From NCBI GenBank assembly GCA_964363055.1, contig CAYIGN010000039.1:1-6834 (forward strand): a stretch of DNA of 6,834 bases, written 5' to 3'. The notes beneath the pieces are model-generated. The model did not search any database and was not told the origin of the DNA. It worked only from the letters and a program-made list of their open reading frames with translations. Shown piece by piece: positions 4,611 to 6,834 of the stretch. This DNA comes from CAYIGN01 sp964363055. GTDB taxonomy: Bacteria; Patescibacteriota; Minisyncoccia; Sungbacterales; HO2-52-23. The stretch's first letter is position 1. Each line of letters starts with the position of its first letter. A program made the position numbers and the translations under genes.

Positions 4611-6155
4611 AATGTCTCCATTGGCCTTTTGATTGGCGCCGAGAAACGCAAGCCGACCGATTCCGACATCGCGGTCGGGACACACGCGCTCATTCAAAAA
4701 AACATTCGCTTTGAAAACCTTGGTCTCGTGGTCGTTGACGAACAACATAGATTCGGAGTCAACCAACGTGCAGCGTTGGTTCGCGGACAAACGCGGACTG
4801 AGGGACCGCGGACTCACGAAGACAATTTACTCTACGAAAATCTTACATATAAGATACGTGGATGTATCTTCAAAGTGAACGGCGCGATCGGTCCCGGACA
4901 CAAAGAGACCGTTTACCAAGGAGCGCTTGCGGAAGCGCTCACTGACGCAGGATTACAGTTTGAGCGTGAACGGCGCATCCCCGTCATGTACGGTAAAAAG
5001 CAAATAGGCGCATATCAGCCGGATTTTATCGTTGAGGATAAAGTAATTGTAGAATTAAAAGCGCTTCCCTTTGTCGGGTCTACGGAACTAAAGCAGGCGT
5101 GGAACTATGCAAAAGGCGCTCCTTACGCCCTCCTCCTCTTTGTAAACTTCGGGCCTAGCGGCGCTGAAATCCGGAGAATTATACACGACACAAAAAGGAG
5201 TCAGCGTACGTCCGCGATGAAAGAAAGTCCGCGTGAGTCCGCGATATTGATTCCGCACTTTCTCTCCATGTCCGCGACCCCCATACCGCGCACCCTGGCA
5301 CTCACTATTTACGGAGACCTGGATCTATCTATTTTGGATGAGATGCCGCCGACGCGCCGTCCCGTAATCACCCGAATAGTGGAGTCGGGCAAGCGGCAGG
5401 AGACGTATCGTTTCATCCGCGAACAAGTGGAGAATGGAAGGCAGGTGTTTGTGATATGCCCGAGAATTGAGCCGCAGGACGAAGTATCAAGTATCAAGTA
5501 TCCCCGGCCCCTGGTCGGGCAGGCGGGCAGGCAAGTATCACGTGGATACCAGCAAAAATTACTGCTTGCTGAAGTCAAAACCGTAAAAGAGGAATACACA
5601 AAATTGTCGGAGGAGATTTTCCCCGATCTAAGGGTCGCGATGCTTCACGGGAAAATGAAATCAAAGGAAAAAGATGCCGTGATGCAGAAATTCCGCGACC
5701 GGCAGTTCGACATCCTTGTCGCGACCTCGGTTGTAGAGGTTGGGGTAGATGTATCCGATGCCACGATCATGATGATTGAGGGAGCTGAGTGCTTTGGTCT
5801 GGCTCAGCTGCATCAATTCCGGGGTCGAGTCGGCCGGGGGGCCGAGCAGTCGTATTGTTTCTTATTCCCGACCGAGGACGGAATAGTGACCAGCCGGCTG
5901 AGAGCCGTGGTTCAAGCCCAGACCGGTTTTGAGCTTGCCGAACAAGATCTGAAAATCCGCGGCCCCGGGGAGTTCTTTGGTACCCGCCAGTCAGGCGTTT
6001 CTGATCTTGTTCTCAAGGGCATCACTGATCCGGCGCTTGTGCGCGAAGTACGGAGAGAAGCGCTATGCCTTGTAAAACAAAGCCCGGATCTTGGTGAATA
6101 TCCGCAGCTTGCCCGCCGCCTGGAAGAATTGGAAGGCGCATTGCATCTGGAATAA
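4611..6155 (+). CDS. recG: RecG, C-terminal part, containing an in-frame GxxExxY nuclease-fold domain
   Basis: After a one-base shift, RecG resumes: NVSIGLLIGAEKR, DIAVGTHALIQ, VVVDEQHRFGVNQRAAL (motif II, DEQH at 4737-4748). It is then broken by an insertion of about 154 codons and resumes at IPHFLSMSATPIPRT (motif III, 5271-5294), LDEMPPTRRPV, VFVICPRIE, VAMLHGKMKSKEK, VATSVVEVGVDV and QLHQFRGRVGRG (motifs IV-VI), and the RecG-specific C-terminus FGTRQSG and LRIxGPGE-like KIRGPGEFFG. All core motifs are present. Removing the insertion and the small repeats leaves roughly the usual 690-700 residues over the whole gene. The frame is the same before and after the insertion, so the inserted domain is translated as part of RecG unless something splices it out. 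Confidence 0.9.
   Translation, partial: NVSIGLLIGAEKRKPTDSDIAVGTHALIQKNIRFENLGLVVVDEQHRFGVNQRAALVRGQTRTEGPRTHEDNLLYENLTYKIRGCIFKVNGAIGPGHKETVYQGALAEALTDAGLQFERERRIPVMYGKKQIGAYQPDFIVEDKVIVELKALPFVGSTELKQAWNYAKGAPYALLLFVNFGPSGAEIRRIIHDTKRSQRTSAMKESPRESAILIPHFLSMSATPIPRTLALTIYGDLDLSILDEMPPTRRPVITRIVESGKRQETYRFIREQVENGRQVFVICPRIEPQDEVSSIKYPRPLVGQAGRQVSRGYQQKLLLAEVKTVKEEYTKLSEEIFPDLRVAMLHGKMKSKEKDAVMQKFRDRQFDILVATSVVEVGVDVSDATIMMIEGAECFGLAQLHQFRGRVGRGAEQSYCFLFPTEDGIVTSRLRAVVQAQTGFELAEQDLKIRGPGEFFGTRQSGVSDLVLKGITDPALVREVRREALCLVKQSPDLGEYPQLARRLEELEGALHLE
4782..5243 (+). mobile_element. GxxExxY-family element inserted in frame in recG
   Basis: 462 bases (154 codons, so frame-neutral) bounded by three CGCGGAC units on the left (4782, 4792, 4807) and three GTCCGCG units on the right (5210, 5227, 5237). 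CGCGGACTCAC (4807-4817) and GTGAGTCCGCG (5233-5243) form an 11-base perfect inverted repeat. Between them is a complete GxxExxY domain of about 120 residues: LLYENLTYKIRG start, GHKETVY signature (4896-4916), QFERERRIPV, and the PD-(D/E)xK-type core with Asp at 5022 (PDF) and Glu-Leu-Lys at 5052-5060, ending LLLFVNFG and IRRIIH. The family (Pfam PDDEXK_3) is small, widespread and of unknown function. The element lies between helicase motifs II and III of RecG. All putative active-site residues are kept. Confidence 0.85.
5482..5540 (+). repeat. Second heptamer-repeat insertion in recG
   Basis: AAGTATC is repeated three times in tandem (5482, 5489, 5496), followed by a GC-rich stretch (5503-5532, with GGCAGGCGGGCAGGC) and a fourth AAGTATC at 5533. 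It encodes VSSIKYPRPLVGQAGRQVS between CPRIEPQDE and the continuing RecG helicase domain, a segment with no counterpart in typical RecG. The reading frame is kept. The layout of heptamers either side of a GC-rich core suggests a small repeat element rather than slippage alone. Confidence 0.55.
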
Positions 6156-6197
6156 GGACATCGTAAGTCCGTATATTTTATGCTCCATCCGGAATGA

Positions 6198-6236
6198 AAA
6201 AGCCGAAGCATATATGCGATATATGCTTCGGCTTTT
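6198..6236. terminator. Bidirectional terminator between recG and the 106-residue gene
   Basis: AAAAGCCGAAGCATATAT (6198-6215) and ATATATGCTTCGGCTTTT (6219-6236) form a perfect 18-bp stem with loop GCG. On the plus strand it ends in TTTTGCTT and on the minus strand in TTTTT. It lies between two convergent genes and can end both transcripts. Confidence 0.85.
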
Positions 6237-6260
6237 GCTTGGGACCATCCACATCCGTGG

Positions 6261-6581
6261 TCAAAGATATATTTGTTTGGCCGGCACGGTTTCCGTGCCG
6301 GATGCGGAAACTACATGCGGCCTCTCTATATCCGGTGACAGCGAGTGCCTGATCTCCTCGCCGCGGCTAGTGAAGCGTCCGCCGGTGTCGCGAAAGAGGT
6401 GTTTATCGCCATTATGCGCAATAGCTAAGCACTTCCCGCATAGCACCCACTGTTCGCTGGCTATACTCCCTCCTGCGTCCTTCTGCAGATTATCAGAATC
6501 GGGGTCCATCCAACTTAGATATTCTTCCCCGCACGGATGTTTCTCCGCCACGCTCTTAAATTCATATAGCACGTCGGCCAT
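6261..6581 (-). CDS. Hypothetical protein, 106 residues, possible metal-binding CxxC
   Basis: I do not recognise a family. What is seen: no signal peptide or membrane helix; an acidic and polar composition; Cys17, then Cys48-Gly-Lys-Cys51 with His57 and His61 nearby (WVLCGKCLAIAHNGDKH), which could bind zinc. The C-terminal third is low in hydrophobic residues and probably flexible. The gene is supported by a strong Shine-Dalgarno sequence, GGGAGG, seven bases before the ATG at 6581, by an extended -10 box upstream at 6649-6654, and by a shared terminator downstream. The last 14 codons contain a 9-bp hairpin (6281-6301). Unlike its neighbours it has a leader of about 60 bases. Function is unknown. 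Confidence 0.65.
   Translation of the reverse strand: MADVLYEFKSVAEKHPCGEEYLSWMDPDSDNLQKDAGGSIASEQWVLCGKCLAIAHNGDKHLFRDTGGRFTSRGEEIRHSLSPDIERPHVVSASGTETVPAKQIYL
6281..6301. repeat. Hairpin inside the 3' end of the 106-residue gene
   Basis: CCGGCACGG (6281-6289) and CCGTGCCGG (6293-6301) form a perfect 9-bp stem with a three-base loop. It lies within the last codons of the gene, before the true terminator at 6198-6236, and has no U-tract on either side. It could protect the 3' end of the mRNA or be an inserted palindrome. Confidence 0.5.
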
Positions 6582-6586
6582 GACGT

Positions 6587-6593
6587 TTCCTCC
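6587..6593 (-). promoter_or_regulatory. Shine-Dalgarno site of the 106-residue gene
   Basis: On the minus strand GGGAGGAAACGTC precedes the ATG at 6581, placing GGAGG seven bases upstream. It is the only well-spaced Shine-Dalgarno sequence in the window and fixes the start of this gene. Confidence 0.7.
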
Positions 6594-6648
6594 CTATGTC
6601 TCTCCTGTCCTAAGAACTAAAGCGAGAACCTCGGAATATCTCTATTGT

Positions 6649-6654
6649 AGTATA
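6649..6654 (-). promoter_or_regulatory. Extended -10 promoter of the 106-residue gene
   Basis: TGCTATACT on the minus strand is identical to the lexA extended -10. Here it lies about 67 bases upstream of the ATG, giving a leadered mRNA with a ribosome binding site. It falls between the tRNA-Ile gene and the 106-residue gene, so the two need not share a transcript. Confidence 0.5.
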
Positions 6655-6679
6655 GCAACGACTCCCGCGCAAATAAAAA

Positions 6680-6752
6680 TCGGCCCGGGAGGACTCGAAC
6701 CTCCAAACCCTCCGTGTATAAGACGGATGCTCTGCCGTTGAGCTACGGGCCG
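6680..6752 (-). tRNA. tRNA-Ile(UAU)
   Basis: A complete cloverleaf on the minus strand: acceptor CGGCCCG/CGGGCCG, D arm GCTC-AACGGCA-GAGC, anticodon stem TCCGT/ACGGA around loop CTTATAC, T arm GGAGG-TTCGAGT-CCTCC, discriminator A (6680). By position the anticodon is UAU (6717-6719), reading the Ile codon AUA. The variable loop (GGGTTT) is one base longer than usual. No CCA is encoded. Most bacteria read AUA with a CAU tRNA modified by TilS, so a UAU tRNA is unusual. Confidence 0.75.
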
Positions 6753-6758
6753 TCGGAT

Positions 6759-6779
6759 GTTCAACACCGAGTGTTGAAC
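6759..6779. repeat. Short palindrome upstream of tRNA-Ile
   Basis: GTTCAACAC (6759-6767), CGA, GTGTTGAAC (6771-6779): a perfect 9-bp inverted repeat, seven bases before the 5' end of the tRNA on the minus strand. It has no U-tract, so it is not a standard terminator. It could be an operator, a processing signal or a dispersed repeat. The rest of the window after it (6780-6834) shows nothing I can identify. Confidence 0.5.
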
Positions 6780-6834
6780 GTGATTAGAACCCATCTCAAA
6801 AATGCATTTGGGCTGCAATCGGCGGATTTCTGCA

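Noticed and set aside
4782..5243. Intein in RecG
   Set aside because: The insertion has no Cys/Ser at its start, no His-Asn end and no Hint-domain blocks; the content is a GxxExxY domain with DNA-level inverted repeats.
5270..5276. A fourth GTCCGCG unit as the right end of the element
   Set aside because: It encodes the conserved Ser-Ala of the RecG SATPIPRT motif, so it is native helicase sequence.
5482..5540. CRISPR-like repeat array
   Set aside because: Seven-base units directly abutting with no spacers, inside a coding frame; no cas genes.
6091..6741. Plus-strand open frame of 216 codons
   Set aside because: It overlaps the recG end, both strands of a terminator, the minus-strand gene and the tRNA-Ile; its product is a shadow.

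Overview
The window looks like a metagenome-derived genome fragment from an uncultivated bacterium of the Candidate Phyla Radiation (Patescibacteria) type. This is inferred from gene style, not from a search. The signs are apparently leaderless genes, tRNAs without an encoded CCA end, a GxxExxY-family insertion and short heptamer repeats inside a housekeeping gene. A 10-N run at 4243-4252 shows that it is an assembled scaffold.

Layout. 51-932 (minus) is a LexA repressor whose reading frame continues into the first part of a DNA methyltransferase, then stops just after the catalytic SPPY motif. This segment is visibly AT-richer than the rest. 933-1057 is a divergent intergenic region with two back-to-back promoters, a direct repeat and one DnaA-box match. 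1058-1639 (plus) is a small two-helix membrane protein of unknown function. 1658-1723 is a degenerate tRNA-Arg-like copy, followed by an intact tRNA-Arg(GCG) at 1728-1799 and a strong terminator at 1841-1878. 1904-3454 (plus) is a multi-spanning GT-C glycosyltransferase of the PMT/ArnT type. 3466-6155 (plus) is recG. Its sequence is interrupted by the N gap, where the two sides duplicate the same stretch, by a one-base frameshift near 4610, by a complete GxxExxY element in frame (4782-5243), and by two short heptanucleotide-repeat insertions. 6198-6236 is a bidirectional terminator. 6261-6581 (minus) is an orphan 106-residue protein with a good ribosome binding site. 6680-6752 (minus) is a tRNA-Ile with anticodon UAU, preceded by a short hairpin at 6759-6779.

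How it fits together. lexA and recG are both DNA-damage/repair genes, but they lie in separate transcription units. The glycosyltransferase and recG are probably co-transcribed. Three genes (lexA, the 1058 gene and the glycosyltransferase) have a -10 box ending exactly six bases before the ATG, which implies leaderless mRNAs. The most unusual feature is the RecG helicase that carries a whole nuclease-fold mobile domain between helicase motifs II and III without losing its frame across the insertion.
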